From Isoalcanivorax pacificus W11-5 (lineage in GTDB: Bacteria; Pseudomonadota; Gammaproteobacteria; Pseudomonadales; Alcanivoracaceae): a stretch of DNA of 64,000 bases. The stretch spans positions 2,356,001-2,420,000 of the forward strand of contig NZ_CP004387.1 of the NCBI RefSeq assembly GCF_000299335.2, in the 5' to 3' direction. The translations under genes and the position numbers were made by a program. The notes beneath the pieces are model-generated. The model had not been told where the DNA came from, ran no database searches, and saw nothing but the letters and a program-made list of their open reading frames with translations. Below are positions 23,483 to 37,476 of this stretch, one piece after another. The first letter of the stretch is position 1, and every line of letters starts with the position of its first letter.

Positions 23483-25764
23483 CAACCCTGCACCTGCAAT
23501 GACAGGCCGGCGCGGCCGGCCAGTTCGGCGAAACCGGGGAAGGAGGTGGCCACGTTGGCGCAGTTGCGGATGCGGATCGCGCCGCTGGCACGCAGGGCGG
23601 CCATGGCGAAGCTCATGGCGATGCGATGGTCGCCGTGGCTCTCGATCTCGCCGCCGGTAAAGGCCGGCCTGCCCTGCCCCACGCCACGGATGCGGATGCC
23701 GTCCGGGTAGGTTTCCAGCTCGACACCCAGGGCGGCAAGCCCATCGGCCATGACCTGGATGCGATCGGATTCCTTCACGCGCAGCTCTTCTGCGCCGTGC
23801 AGGATCGTGTCGCCTTCGGCACAGGCGGCCGCGACGAAGATCGCCGGGAATTCGTCGATCGCCAGCGGCACCAGCTCTTCCGGAATGGTGATGCCTTTCA
23901 GGCCGCTGCTGCGGATACGCAGGTCCGCCACCGGTTCGCCACCCGAATCGCGCTCGTTTTCCAGGCGGATATCCGCGCCCATCAGGCGCAGGATGTCGAT
24001 CACGCCGGTGCGGGTCGGGTTGATGCCAACATGGGGCAGCAGCAGTTCGGAGCCTTCGGCAATCGCCGCGCCCACCAGGAAAAACGCCGCCGAGGAGATA
24101 TCCGCCGGCACTTCCAGCTGGCAGCCCGTCAGGCGGCCGCCGCTGCGCACGGTGACGCTGGCGCCGTCGCGCTGCACGGGATAGCCGAAGCCGGCCAGCA
24201 TCCGTTCGGTATGGTCACGGGTCGGCGCCGGCTCGGTGACACGGGTTTCGCCTTCGGCATACAGGCCGGCGAGCAACAGCGCGGATTTCACCTGGGCGGA
24301 CGCCACCGGCATGTTGTAATCGATGCCCTTGAGGGTACGGCCCCCGCGAATGCTGACCGGCGGCGTGCCGTTGCCGGTGGTGCCGATGGCGGCGCCCATC
24401 TCGCGCAGCGGCTTGGCCACACGCTCCATCGGGCGGCGCGACAGGGATTCGTCGCCGGTCAGTTCGCTGGCAAAGGCCTGCCCGGACAGCAGCCCCATCA
24501 GCAGACGCATGGAGGTGCCGGAGTTCCCCATATAGAGAGTGCGGGCCGGTGCCTTCAGGCCGTGCAGGCCAACGCCGTGCACGCGCACGCGGCCAGCGTG
24601 CGGGCCTTCGATCACCACGCCCATGTCGCGGAACGCCTGCAATGTGGCCAGCGCGTCCTCGCCTTCGAGGAAGCCTTCGATCTCGGTCACGCCGTCCGCC
24701 AGGGCGCCCAGCATGATGCTGCGGTGGGAGATCGACTTGTCCCCTGCCACGCGCACCTGGCCAGTGAGCTGGCCACCGGGTTGGACGATGAATTCGGGGT
24801 TGCGGGCCTGTGCCGCGTTCTGATCAGCCTTCATGTGATGCTCGTCTGTCGCGCTTTGCGCCTGGGTATAGGAAGTACGGGCGTTCATCGCCAGGAAGCG
24901 TGCCCGGGCCGTGTTGGCGCGGGTCATGATACCCAGCAGGGCGTCGCTGTCACCCCGGGCCACCGCATCGCGGAAGCGGGCCAGCCCGGCGGCGAACAAG
25001 TCAGCAGCAGCCAGCACTGCGTCCTGGTTCTCGGTAAAGATGTCGTGCCACATCACCGGGTCACTGGAAGCGATCCGGGTAAAATCACGGAAACCGCCAG
25101 CGGCGTACCGGAAAATGTCGGTGGAATCGCCCTGGCGCGCCAGCGTATCCACCAGCGAGAAGGCCAGCAAGTGCGGCAGATGACTGGTTTCAGCCAGTAC
25201 CCGGTCGTGCTCGTCCGGCCCCATGCTGAGCACGTCGGCACCCACAGCGGTCCACAGCCGGCGCACTGCCTGTGTCGCCGCCGGATCAGTCTCGGCCACG
25301 GGCGTGAGGATCACGCGGTGGCGCTGGTACAGGGCAGCGTCAGCGGCATCCACGCCGCTCTTTTCCTTGCCGGCAATCGGGTGGCCGGGCACGAAGCGGG
25401 AAAAATGGGCGCCAAGCTGTGCCCGTGCGGCGGCAATCACCGACCCTTTGACACTGCCGCCATCGGTGACGATGGCATGGCGTTCGAGCCCGGGCACGAT
25501 AGCACTGAAGGTCGCCGCCATCGCCGACACCGGTACCGACACGAATACCAGATCGGCCCCCTGCACGGCCTGCGCCAGGTCCTGGTAGCCTTCGTCCACC
25601 AGCCCCAGCGACAGGCCTCGCTCCAGCGTGCGGGACGAGCGCGAACCGGCGACGATTTTCTTCGCCAGCCCGCCCGACCGGACCGCCGCCGCCAGCGAGC
25701 CGCCGATCAGGCCCAGGCCAATGATGGTGACCTGTTCAAACAGCGGCATTGACGCATCACCCAT
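23482..25764 (-). CDS. tyrA-aroA: Bifunctional prephenate dehydrogenase / EPSP synthase
   Basis: A 760-residue fusion. Residues about 1-300 are prephenate dehydrogenase, with a Rossmann GLGLIGGS near 16-23 and the [10 protein letters not shown] and ETSHLPHL active-site segments. After a linker near 310-325, the C-terminal half is 3-phosphoshikimate 1-carboxyvinyltransferase (AroA), with [15 protein letters not shown], the [10 protein letters not shown] phosphoenolpyruvate-site motif, and the late IDEFPA and KESDR motifs. It catalyses the EPSP step of the shikimate pathway and, on the tyrosine branch, conversion of prephenate to hydroxyphenylpyruvate. This fusion is characteristic of pseudomonads and relatives. 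It follows hisC by three bases. Confidence 0.96.
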   Translation of the reverse strand: MGDASMPLFEQVTIIGLGLIGGSLAAAVRSGGLAKKIVAGSRSSRTLERGLSLGLVDEGYQDLAQAVQGADLVFVSVPVSAMAATFSAIVPGLERHAIVTDGGSVKGSVIAAARAQLGAHFSRFVPGHPIAGKEKSGVDAADAALYQRHRVILTPVAETDPAATQAVRRLWTAVGADVLSMGPDEHDRVLAETSHLPHLLAFSLVDTLARQGDSTDIFRYAAGGFRDFTRIASSDPVMWHDIFTENQDAVLAAADLFAAGLARFRDAVARGDSDALLGIMTRANTARARFLAMNARTSYTQAQSATDEHHMKADQNAAQARNPEFIVQPGGQLTGQVRVAGDKSISHRSIMLGALADGVTEIEGFLEGEDALATLQAFRDMGVVIEGPHAGRVRVHGVGLHGLKAPARTLYMGNSGTSMRLLMGLLSGQAFASELTGDESLSRRPMERVAKPLREMGAAIGTTGNGTPPVSIRGGRTLKGIDYNMPVASAQVKSALLLAGLYAEGETRVTEPAPTRDHTERMLAGFGYPVQRDGASVTVRSGGRLTGCQLEVPADISSAAFFLVGAAIAEGSELLLPHVGINPTRTGVIDILRLMGADIRLENERDSGGEPVADLRIRSSGLKGITIPEELVPLAIDEFPAIFVAAACAEGDTILHGAEELRVKESDRIQVMADGLAALGVELETYPDGIRIRGVGQGRPAFTGGEIESHGDHRIAMSFAMAALRASGAIRIRNCANVATSFPGFAELAGRAGLSLQVQG

Positions 25765-25767
25765 GAT

Positions 25768-26868
25768 TCAGCCCAGCACCCTTGCCAGCGCTTCCAGGAA
25801 GCGTTCGTTTTCCTCCGGCAGACCGATCGACACACGCAGGTGATTCGGCATGCCGTAGCCGGCGATCGGCCGCACGATCACGCCTTCGCGCAACAGCGCC
25901 TCGTAGACCGGCATCGCCTCACGGCCGCAGTCGAAGGCAATGAAATTACCCACCGACGGAATGTATTCCAGGTTCAGTTGCTCCAGCCCCTCAGCCACCT
26001 GGGCCAGACCGGTGGTGTTGAGGTTGCGGTTGTATTCCAGATAGTCGGCATCATCCAGGGCCGCTTCCGCCGCCGCCAGCGCCAGGCTGTTGCAGTTGAA
26101 CGGCTGGCGCACACGGTTGAGCACGTCGGCAATGTCCACACTGGAAACGCCGTAACCCATGCGCAGACCGGACAGCCCGTAGATTTTCGAGAAAGTGCGG
26201 GTGACCACCAGGTTCGGGTGCGCCGCCAGACGGGTCATGCCGTCCGGGTAGGCACTCTCCTCGACGTATTCGAAGTAGGCCTCGTCCAGCACCACCAGCA
26301 CATCCTTGGGCACGCGGGCGAGGAAATGATCCAGCGTCGAGGAACTGATCCAGGTGCCGGTGGGGTTGTTCGGGTTGGCCACAAACACGATGCGGGTGCG
26401 CTCGCCGATGGCGTCCAGCATGGCATCCAGGTCATGGCCGTATTCACGCGCCGGCACCGCCACCGGCCGTGCCGAGCAGGCCAGTGTCACCAGCGGGTAA
26501 ACGGCGAAAGCGTGCTCGCTGAACACAGCTTCGTCACCGGGCTTGAGCCAGGCGCGGGCGATCAGTTCCAGCACATCGTTGGAGCCGTTGCCCAGGGTGA
26601 TCTGGGCGGCCCGCACGCCGAGACGTTCAGCCAGGGCTGCCTTCAGACGGAAGCCGGAGCCGTCCGGGTAGCGGTGAATATCCTCCAGCACCGAGCGCAC
26701 GGCCGACATGGCACGCGGGCTTGGGCCAAGCGGGCTTTCGTTGCTGGCCAGCTTGACGATATCGGTGATGCCCAGCTCCCGTTCGAGTTCCTCGATCGGT
26801 TTGCCGGGTTGGTACGGTTGCAGCTTCTGTACACCTGCATTGGCCAGGGCAATAAAGTCGACAGGCAT
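25768..26868 (-). CDS. hisC: Histidinol-phosphate / aromatic aminotransferase
   Basis: A 366-residue fold-type I PLP enzyme. Seen are ANPNNPTGTW in the cofactor site, DEAYFEY with the pyridine-binding Asp, and the Schiff-base lysine in TFSKIYGLSGLRMGYG. In this location, between pheA and tyrA-aroA, the paralogue usually named hisC2 probably serves aromatic amino-acid transamination rather than, or as well as, histidine synthesis. The length is typical. The gene is followed after three bases by tyrA-aroA. Confidence 0.94.
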   Translation of the reverse strand: MPVDFIALANAGVQKLQPYQPGKPIEELERELGITDIVKLASNESPLGPSPRAMSAVRSVLEDIHRYPDGSGFRLKAALAERLGVRAAQITLGNGSNDVLELIARAWLKPGDEAVFSEHAFAVYPLVTLACSARPVAVPAREYGHDLDAMLDAIGERTRIVFVANPNNPTGTWISSSTLDHFLARVPKDVLVVLDEAYFEYVEESAYPDGMTRLAAHPNLVVTRTFSKIYGLSGLRMGYGVSSVDIADVLNRVRQPFNCNSLALAAAEAALDDADYLEYNRNLNTTGLAQVAEGLEQLNLEYIPSVGNFIAFDCGREAMPVYEALLREGVIVRPIAGYGMPNHLRVSIGLPEENERFLEALARVLG

Positions 26869-27136
26869 ATTAAGGACGCTCCGAAGCAGCCCGGGGGCTG
26901 CGGGTTATCAATACTCGCGCCGCACGGCGCACCGGATGATGACATGTTGAAATCACCCGGCCATCTGTCTCGTTGCAATGCCGGGATGGTACCCCGGCCG
27001 CTCGCAGGAGGCGACGCCCCCACCCTGCGGACTTTCTGTTCGCCAGGCCCGCCACCCACGCGACGATACCCCGAAACGTACCGGGTCACAGGGAAGTGCC
27101 GCCACAGCGGCTTGAGGGGTACGCCGCCCGGGCAGC

Positions 27137-28214
27137 TCAGATCACGGCGCGGGGATAAGAGCCCAGGAAACGGATGTCCATCGCTTCCTGTTCCAGCGCG
27201 GCCAGCACGCGCCCGACGCGGTCGTCGTCGCGGTGCCCTTCGAAATCAATGAAGAAGACATAACTCCAGTTGCCGCTGCGCGACGGGCGCGATTCCACCC
27301 GCGTCAGGTCCACGCTGTGCTCCTTGAACGGCTTGAGCACATGGTACAGGGCACCGGGACGGTTCTTCATGCGCACCAGGATACTGGTCTTGTCCTGCCC
27401 GGAGGGCGGCGTGTCCTGGCGGCCGATAATAATGAAGCGCGTGGTATTGTCCGGCCGGTCTTCAATGTTGTGGTGCATGATTTTCAGGCCGTACAGTTCC
27501 GCCGCCATTTCACCGGCGATGGCCGCAGCGTTCCATTCGTCTTTAAGCCGGCGCGCCGCCTGTGCGTTGGAACTCACCGCCACCCGCTCCACGGTCGGCA
27601 TGTGCGCATCCAGCCACTTGCGGCATTGCGCCAGCGTCTGCTGGTGCGAATAGATGCGCGTAATCCTGTTTTCCTGGGTGTGCTCTCCCAGCAACAGGTG
27701 ATGATGAATACGCAGGTCCACTTCGCCACATATTTTCAGCGATGAATCCATGAAGCTGTCCAGCGTATGGTTGACCACGCCTTCGGTGGAATTTTCTACC
27801 GGCACGACACCATACTGCACTGCACCGGATTCCACTTCACGGAACACTTCATCGATGGCACCCAGGGAGACGGCTTCCACCGCGTGGCCGAAATGCTTCA
27901 GCGCCGCCTGATGGGTAAAGGTGCCTTCCGGGCCGAGAAACGCGACTTTCATGCGTTGCTCCAGCGCCAGGCAGGCGGACATGATTTCACGGAACAGCCG
28001 CGCCACGGTTTCGCCATCGAGCGGGCCGGTATTGCGCTCTTTCACGCGCCGCAATACCTGTGCCTCGCGCTCGGGGCGATAGAACACGGCATCGCCGTCG
28101 GTGGCCTGCTTCACTTCTGCCACTTTCTGCGCCAGGGTTGCGCGCTGGTTCATCAGCGTCTGGAGTTGGTCATCCAGGCCGTCAATTTGCGCGCGCAACT
28201 GTTCGAGAGTCGGT

Positions 28215-28222
<8 letters not shown>
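27137..28222 (-). CDS. pheA: Bifunctional chorismate mutase / prephenate dehydratase (P-protein)
   Basis: A 361-residue P-protein. An AroQ-type chorismate mutase helix bundle (about 1-90, with RAQIDGLDDQL and YRPEREAQVL) is followed by prephenate dehydratase (VAFLGPEGTFTHQAA, VPVENSTEG, and the catalytic TTRFIIIG). A C-terminal ACT domain (ILVRMKNRPGALYHVL, ESRPSR) is the Phe feedback site. ATG 28222 overlaps the end of serC by eight bases, and a TTG four codons earlier was rejected. About 270 non-coding bases separate it from hisC, with no recognisable leader peptide. Confidence 0.96.
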
Positions 28223-29294
<1,072 letters not shown>

Positions 29295-29378
29295 GGGTTC
29301 CTCAGCGGCATCGCCGCGGCTGCAATGGGCAGGCCCCTGCGCCGGCGCATCGGCAGTGGGGCCGGTTCTTTCTATCCG

Positions 29379-32099
<2,721 letters not shown>

Positions 32100-32439
32100 G
32101 GTGATCCTTACTCTCAGGGCCTGACGGGCCACAACATCCGGCGGCCCGCTGGATTTCCGCGCTATAACGCGCCAATACCGCCACGCTGGGGCGGTTCGAC
32201 ACCCTGGCATCCCCCCCACAGGGGAAGCGCCGAAAGCCGGAGATCATAGCATAAGGCGCTTCGCGCCAGCTACGAGGCGCTGCGCGCCTGCTGCGCGCTA
32301 CGGGCGGCGAGCGGCGAGCCTGAAGCCCCACCGCATTGCTCGCAGCCCGTCGCTCGCAACCCGCCGCTGCAGGCGCGCCCACCGGGCGCGCCTGCTATAC
32401 TTCCGCCGCCCCAGAACATGTCCGCAGACAGGAGTCTTC
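32100..32439. other. Divergent intergenic region gyrA / mtaD
   Basis: About 340 bases with the promoters of both divergent units. The right half (32260-32400) is built of GC-rich inverted segments, including GGCGCTTCGCGCC, GCTCGCAGCCCGTCGCTCGC and GCAGGCGCGCCCACCGGGCGCGCCTGC. The last is a 12-base perfect stem close to mtaD. The GCTCGCAGC block resembles sequence between hipB and hipA and after 37391. No protein-coding content was seen. Confidence 0.55.
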
Positions 32440-33765
32440 ATGCCCCAAGCACCGGCACACGCCGACCTGATCATCCAGGCCAGCTGGATCGCGCCCGTGG
32501 AAGGCCCGGCGCGGCTGCTCGCCGACCACGCCATTGTCATCAGCGGCACCCGTATCCAGGATATTCTGCCCGCCGCCGAGGCCAGCCGCCGCTGGCAGGC
32601 CACGGAAACCCTGCGCCTGGACGGCCATCTGCTGATGCCGGGGCTGATCAACGCCCACACCCATGCGGCCATGAACCTGTTCCGTGGCCTGGCCGACGAC
32701 CTGCCGCTGATGACCTGGCTGGAACAGCATATCTGGCCGGCCGAGGGTAAATGGGTCAGCGAGCAGTTTGTCACCGACGGCACCCGGCTGGCTGCCGCCG
32801 AAATGATCCGGAGCGGCACCACCTGCTTTGCCGACATGTACTTTTTCCCGGACGCCATTGCCCGGGTCGCCACCGAGGCCGGCCTGCGCGCCAGCCTGTT
32901 CTGCCCGGTGATGGATTTCCCCACGCCGATGGGCCAGGGCCCGGACGATTACCTGCGCCTGGCCACCCAGGCCGCCGACGACTGGCGCCATGATCCGCTG
33001 ATCACTATCGGCTTTGGCCCTCATGCGCCCTATACAGTCTCCGATGAGCCCCTGAAACGGGTGGTCATGCTGGCCGAGGAACTGGATGCGCAGGTCATGA
33101 TGCACGTGCACGAGACCGCCGCCGAAGTGCAGATGGCCACCGACGCCAGCGGCGAACGCCCGCTGGCACGGCTGGCACGTCTTGGGCTGCTCGGTCCGCG
33201 CCTGATTGCCGTCCACATGACGCAGCTGGATGACGACGAGATCGCACTGCTCCAGGGCACTGGCACGCACGTCGCCCACTGCCCGGAGTCGAACCTGAAA
33301 CTGGCCAGTGGCTTCTGCCCCATCGAGAAACTGCGCCTGGGCGGCGTCAATGTGGCGCTGGGCACCGACGGTGCCGCCAGCAACAACGACCTGGACATGA
33401 TCGGAGAGCTGCGCACCGCCGCGCTGCTGGCCAAGGGTGTGGCCGGCGCCGCTGACGCCCTGCCGGCCGACGCCGCACTGGCGATGGCCACCCTCAATGG
33501 CGCCCGCGCCCTGGGCCTGGAACAGCAGACCGGCTCGCTGGTGCCCGGCAAACAGGCCGACATCATCGCCATCGACCTCAACCGTCTCGAAACCCGTCCG
33601 CTGTTCGACCCCATCGCCCAGGTGGTGTACGCCGCGACCCGCGACCAGGTTACCCACACCTGGGTCGCCGGCCGCTGCCTGATGGCCGGCCGCGAACTGC
33701 TGACACTGAACAGCGCCCGCATCCTGCGCGACACCCAGACCTGGCAGGAGAACCTCAATGGCTGA
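32440..33765 (+). CDS. mtaD: TRZ/ATZ-family amidohydrolase, 5'-methylthioadenosine/S-adenosylhomocysteine deaminase
   Basis: A 441-residue amidohydrolase with the metal-binding H-x-H in LINAHTHAAMN (near residues 69-75), a Lys/His segment MMHVHETAAE, the metal histidine in AVHMTQL and the catalytic aspartate in LGTDGAASNNDLDM. These are the deaminase subgroup motifs. In pseudomonads the gene next to ubiG deaminates methylthioadenosine for salvage. It overlaps ubiG by eight bases and begins the plus-strand operon mtaD-ubiG-mupP-yciK. The exact substrate (MTA, SAH or adenosine) is not proven. Confidence 0.88.
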   Translation: MPQAPAHADLIIQASWIAPVEGPARLLADHAIVISGTRIQDILPAAEASRRWQATETLRLDGHLLMPGLINAHTHAAMNLFRGLADDLPLMTWLEQHIWPAEGKWVSEQFVTDGTRLAAAEMIRSGTTCFADMYFFPDAIARVATEAGLRASLFCPVMDFPTPMGQGPDDYLRLATQAADDWRHDPLITIGFGPHAPYTVSDEPLKRVVMLAEELDAQVMMHVHETAAEVQMATDASGERPLARLARLGLLGPRLIAVHMTQLDDDEIALLQGTGTHVAHCPESNLKLASGFCPIEKLRLGGVNVALGTDGAASNNDLDMIGELRTAALLAKGVAGAADALPADAALAMATLNGARALGLEQQTGSLVPGKQADIIAIDLNRLETRPLFDPIAQVVYAATRDQVTHTWVAGRCLMAGRELLTLNSARILRDTQTWQENLNG

Positions 33766-34483
33766 ACCACAACGCACCGCCCGCAACGTCGACCCGCAGG
33801 AAATCGCCAAATTCGAACAACTGGCGGAACGCTGGTGGGACCCGTCCTCGGAATTCCGCCCGCTGCACGACATCAACCCGCTGCGGCTGAACTACATTGA
33901 CGAGCGCGCCGGCCTGCCCGGCCAGCGCGTGATCGATATCGGCTGCGGCGGCGGTCTGCTGTCCGAAGGCATGGCCCGGCGCAGCGCCACGGTGACCGGC
34001 ATCGACCTGGGCGAAGCACCGCTGGCCGTGGCGCGCCTGCACGCAGAAAAAGCCGGCGTCGAGGTGGAATACCTGAACATTGCCGCAGAAGAAATCGCCG
34101 AGGAACGCGCCGGGCAATACGACGTCGTCACCTGCCTGGAAATGCTCGAGCATGTGCCGGACCCGGCAGCCGTGGTGGCCGCCTGCGCAAAGCTGGCCAA
34201 ACCCGGCGGGCAGTTGTTTTTCTCCACCATCAACCGCAACCCGAAGGCGTTCCTGTTCGCCATCGTCGGCGCGGAATACGTGCTGCGGCTGCTGCCGCGC
34301 GGCACGCACGAATACGCCAAGCTGATCCGTCCGTCGGAGCTGGCGCAGTGGTGCCGCGACGCCGGGCTGGAAGTGCGCGACACCTGCGGCATGACCTACA
34401 ACCCGCTGACGCAGGTCTACCGGCTCAACCGGGATGTGTCGGTCAACTATCTGATGCACGCCGTGAAGGCCGGGCAGCCATGA
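33758..34483 (+). CDS. ubiG: Ubiquinone biosynthesis O-methyltransferase UbiG
   Basis: A 241-residue class I SAM methyltransferase. The signature KFEQLAERWWDPSSEFRPLH at the N-terminus, SAM motif IDIGCGGGLLSEGMARR, and the EMLEHVPDP segment are those of UbiG. It methylates both hydroxyl groups added to the ubiquinone ring. It overlaps mtaD (upstream) and mupP (ATGA), so it is fully embedded in the operon. Confidence 0.96.
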   Translation: MAEPQRTARNVDPQEIAKFEQLAERWWDPSSEFRPLHDINPLRLNYIDERAGLPGQRVIDIGCGGGLLSEGMARRSATVTGIDLGEAPLAVARLHAEKAGVEVEYLNIAAEEIAEERAGQYDVVTCLEMLEHVPDPAAVVAACAKLAKPGGQLFFSTINRNPKAFLFAIVGAEYVLRLLPRGTHEYAKLIRPSELAQWCRDAGLEVRDTCGMTYNPLTQVYRLNRDVSVNYLMHAVKAGQP

Positions 34484-35151
34484 TACAGGCTGTTTTTTTT
34501 GATCTCGACGGCACCCTGATCGACACCGCCCCGGACTTCTATGTGGTGCTCAATCAGGTGCTGGCACGTGCCGGCCGCCCGCCGGTCAGTGAAGCCGCCG
34601 TGCGCAGCCAGGTATCCAACGGCGCCCGCGCGCTGGTCACCCTCGGCTTTGGCCTGACACCGGAAGACACTGACTTCGGCCAGTACCTGGACCAGATACT
34701 CAATGCCTACGCCGACCGGCTCGACGTGGACACTCGGCTGTTCCCCGGTATGGACCGGGTGCTTGATGCACTCGATCAGCGCGCCATTCCCTGGGGCGTG
34801 GTGACCAACAAACCGGAACGGTTCACCGTGCCGGTGCTGCGCGGACTGGGGCTGGCACAGCGCTGCGGCCCGGTGATCTGCCCCGATCATGTGGCCCTGC
34901 GCAAACCGGACCCGGAAGGGCTGCTGCTGGCCGCCCGGCAGGCCAGCGTCGACCCGGCACAGTGTCTGTATGTGGGTGACCACCTGCGCGACATCGAAGC
35001 CGGCCGCAACGCCGGCATGCGCACCGTGGCCGCCCTGTACGGCTACCTGGACCCGAACGAAGACCCGCGTGCCTGGCACGCCGACTACTATATAGACGCA
35101 GCCAACGCGCTGTTGCCGCTGCTGGATATTGAAAAAGGAACCTCCGCATGA
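34480..35151 (+). CDS. mupP: N-acetylmuramic acid 6-phosphate phosphatase MupP (HAD family)
   Basis: A 223-residue HAD-superfamily phosphatase: nucleophile motif FFDLDGTLIDTAPD near the start, motif II VVTNKP, motif III KPDPEG with the lysine, and motif IV YVGDHLRDIEAGRNAG. In Pseudomonas the gene directly after ubiG is mupP, which acts in the cell-wall recycling route that bypasses de novo UDP-MurNAc synthesis and influences fosfomycin resistance. ATG 34480 overlaps the ubiG stop (ATGA). Phosphoglycolate phosphatase is the common alternative annotation for this fold; synteny favours MupP. Confidence 0.88.
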   Translation: MIQAVFFDLDGTLIDTAPDFYVVLNQVLARAGRPPVSEAAVRSQVSNGARALVTLGFGLTPEDTDFGQYLDQILNAYADRLDVDTRLFPGMDRVLDALDQRAIPWGVVTNKPERFTVPVLRGLGLAQRCGPVICPDHVALRKPDPEGLLLAARQASVDPAQCLYVGDHLRDIEAGRNAGMRTVAALYGYLDPNEDPRAWHADYYIDAANALLPLLDIEKGTSA

Positions 35152-35936
35152 CCGCCATCCACCCCGACCTGGCCCGCCTGCAACAGGAAGCGCTGGACTA
35201 CAGCTGTCCTGCCGGCAGCTTCAAGGACCGCGTGGTCCTGGTGACCGGTGCCGGAGACGGCATTGGCCGCGCCGTGTCCCTGGCCCTGGCTGACGCTGGC
35301 GCGACGGTAATCCTGATGGGCCGCACCCAGGACAAACTCGAGCGCGTCTACGACGACATTCTTGAGCGCGGCGGCCCCCAGCCGGCATTGGTGCCGGTGA
35401 ACCTGGAAGTGGCCACGCCGGCCAATTTCGAGGAACTGGCCGCCATGCTGGACCGCGAATTCGGGCGCCTGGACGGGCTGCTGCACAACGCCTCAATCCT
35501 CGGTGATATCACTCCACTGGACAGCTACGGCTATGGCACCTGGGACAGCGTGATGCAGGTCAACCTTAACGCGCCCTTCTACCTGACCCGCGCCGTGCTG
35601 CCGCTGCTGCGCAGTGCCAAAGACGCCTCGGTGGTGTTCACCTCTTCCAGCGTGGGCCGTCGCGCCCGCGCGTTCTGGGGCGCCTACGCGGTGAGCAAGT
35701 TCGCCACCGAAGGGTTGATGCAGGTGATGGCCGACGAACTGGAAAACACCTCCGCCATCCGCGCCAACAGCATCAACCCGGGTGCCACCCGCACGCGCAT
35801 GCGCGCCCTGGCCTACCCCGGCGAGGATGCCAATACACTGCGCACGCCGGAACAGCTGGTCCCGGCCTACCTGTGGCTGCTGGGACCGGCCAGCACCGGC
35901 ATCACCGGGCAGGCCTTCAACGCCCAAATCCGCTGA
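35148..35936 (+). CDS. yciK: YciK-family short-chain dehydrogenase/reductase
   Basis: A 262-residue SDR with the cofactor loop TGAGDGIGR (about residues 31-39), the HNASILGD segment, and the catalytic Ser/Tyr/Lys (SSSVGRRARAFWGAYAVSKFA). It resembles YciK, an NAD(P)-dependent oxidoreductase of unknown substrate. It overlaps mupP by four bases (ATGA) and ends the mtaD-ubiG-mupP-yciK operon. Confidence 0.92.
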   Translation: MTAIHPDLARLQQEALDYSCPAGSFKDRVVLVTGAGDGIGRAVSLALADAGATVILMGRTQDKLERVYDDILERGGPQPALVPVNLEVATPANFEELAAMLDREFGRLDGLLHNASILGDITPLDSYGYGTWDSVMQVNLNAPFYLTRAVLPLLRSAKDASVVFTSSSVGRRARAFWGAYAVSKFATEGLMQVMADELENTSAIRANSINPGATRTRMRALAYPGEDANTLRTPEQLVPAYLWLLGPASTGITGQAFNAQIR

Positions 35937-36206
35937 TACCCTCCGGCCGGTCGCCGTCGCGCACCGGCCCACTCCCCCTCTCTCGTTAACTTTTTTAATG
36001 TTGACCTTTAAGCAGCTTTTTTTTGCCACAAGGTCATAGCCCCTCTGACAACCCGAGAGTGAACATGGCATTCACGTCAGTTCGCGCGACACCCTCTTGT
36101 GTCTGCGCCTGTCATGGCACGGCGGCTTCCATCGTCCCTGCGACAGAATGCTGACAGACGCCAGGCTGCCAGGGGCGGCCTGCTTATCCATGAAGGACGT
36201 GGGACC

Positions 36207-37391
36207 ATGAAAAAAATAATTATTGCGCTATCACTGTTTCTCACTGTGGCCGGCCTGCACGCCGCAACAGAAAACGAGGTGTCTCTCACACCCGAACAGC
36301 AGGCCATGCTGCAACAACTGGCCCCCGGCGTGGACATTACGCCGGAACTGATCGAGTTGATGCGGGAAATTTCCCTCAGTTCCAACATGAGCGTCGATGA
36401 CCGCCTCAAGGCCATCGGCCGTCTCTCCGGCCTCACTGACCTGCCGCCGGATCAGCGCACCCCGTTCAAGATCTGCATCTGGGATATCGCCGGCCGCGCC
36501 GGCCCGGTGTTTACCATTGCCGAAGCCGAGCGCGTACGCGCACTGGAATACGGCATCAACCTGGAAATGATTCCGTTCACCAACGAAGGCGTGATGGTGG
36601 ACGAGCTCAAGGCCGGACGTTGCGACGCCGCCCTGATGAGCGGCATGCGCGCGCGGCTGTTCAATACTTTTTCCGGCACCATTGATGCCGTCGGCGCCGT
36701 GCCCACCGATGAGCACATGAAAACCCTGCTCAAGGTAGTGTCGCACCCGAGCAACGCCGGGCGCATGGTGCAGGGCGAGTATGTGGTACTGGGTGTGTTC
36801 CCGGCCGGCGGCGCCTATGTGTTCGTCAACGACAAACAGATCAACAGCCTGGCCAAGGCGGCGGGCAAGAAAGTCGCGGTACTGGATTTTGACCCGATGC
36901 AGGCACGCATGGTGTCCGGCATCGGCGCCACGCCGGTGTCCACCGACATTACCCGCGCACCAGGGATGTTCAACAACGGTGTCGTGGATGTACTGGCGGC
37001 CCCGTTGCTCGCCTACCAGGTGCTGGAACTCTACAAGGGCCTGGAACCGGACGGCGGCATCATCGACTACCCGCTGGCGCAGATCAGCATGCAACTGGTC
37101 GGCCATCGCGCCAAATTCCCCAACGAAATCGCGCAACTGGTACGCGAGGCCGCCAACGAACGCTACGACGCCATCATGGAATTCATTCATAACGAGGAAT
37201 CCCGCATTCCGGAGAAATGGATGGTGCAGATTCCGGCCGAAGACAAGCAGGAATACGACACCATGATGCAGGACGCCCGTATCGAACTGCGTAACCTCGG
37301 GTATTACCACCCGGAAATGCTGCACCTGCAAATGCGCATCCGCTGCCGCATTGAACCGGACAGCTCGGAATGTGCCAATCCGAAGGAATAA
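36207..37391 (+). CDS. Periplasmic solute-binding protein of an atypical TRAP-like system, copy 1
   Basis: A 394-residue exported protein: signal peptide about residues 1-20, then a 65-residue helical N-terminal extension (LTPEQQAMLQQLAPG...), then a binding-protein fold starting ICIWDIAGRAGPVF. The segments GYVFVNDK-like (AYVFVNDKQIN) and KVAVLDFDPMQARM resemble the DUF6091 'putative solute-binding' family, which I recall only by its pattern. Two cysteines near the C-terminus (RCRIEPDSSEC) are conserved in all three copies. ATG 36207 has AAGGA upstream. It is paired with copy 2, 85 bases downstream. The ligand is unknown. Confidence 0.75.
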   Translation: MKKIIIALSLFLTVAGLHAATENEVSLTPEQQAMLQQLAPGVDITPELIELMREISLSSNMSVDDRLKAIGRLSGLTDLPPDQRTPFKICIWDIAGRAGPVFTIAEAERVRALEYGINLEMIPFTNEGVMVDELKAGRCDAALMSGMRARLFNTFSGTIDAVGAVPTDEHMKTLLKVVSHPSNAGRMVQGEYVVLGVFPAGGAYVFVNDKQINSLAKAAGKKVAVLDFDPMQARMVSGIGATPVSTDITRAPGMFNNGVVDVLAAPLLAYQVLELYKGLEPDGGIIDYPLAQISMQLVGHRAKFPNEIAQLVREAANERYDAIMEFIHNEESRIPEKWMVQIPAEDKQEYDTMMQDARIELRNLGYYHPEMLHLQMRIRCRIEPDSSECANPKE

Positions 37392-37476
37392 AAAAAAGCT
37401 GCGGGCTTCGAGCCGCGAGTGAAAGGCCTTTTCTCGTGGCTCGCAGCTGAAAAAATAGCAACTATCAGGAAAAAAC
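37392..37476. repeat. Hairpin between the first two binding-protein genes
   Basis: AGCTGCGGGCTTCGAGCCGC pairs imperfectly with CTCGTGGCTCGCAGCT around 37398-37449. It shares the GCTCGCAGC core with the hipB-hipA spacer. On the plus strand no uridine run follows it, so it may modulate the mRNA ratio of the two binding proteins rather than terminate. Confidence 0.45.

Noticed and set aside
23626-25752. 708-codon plus-strand frame opposite tyrA-aroA
   Set aside because: Antisense to a clear bifunctional enzyme; composition typical of codon-bias shadows.
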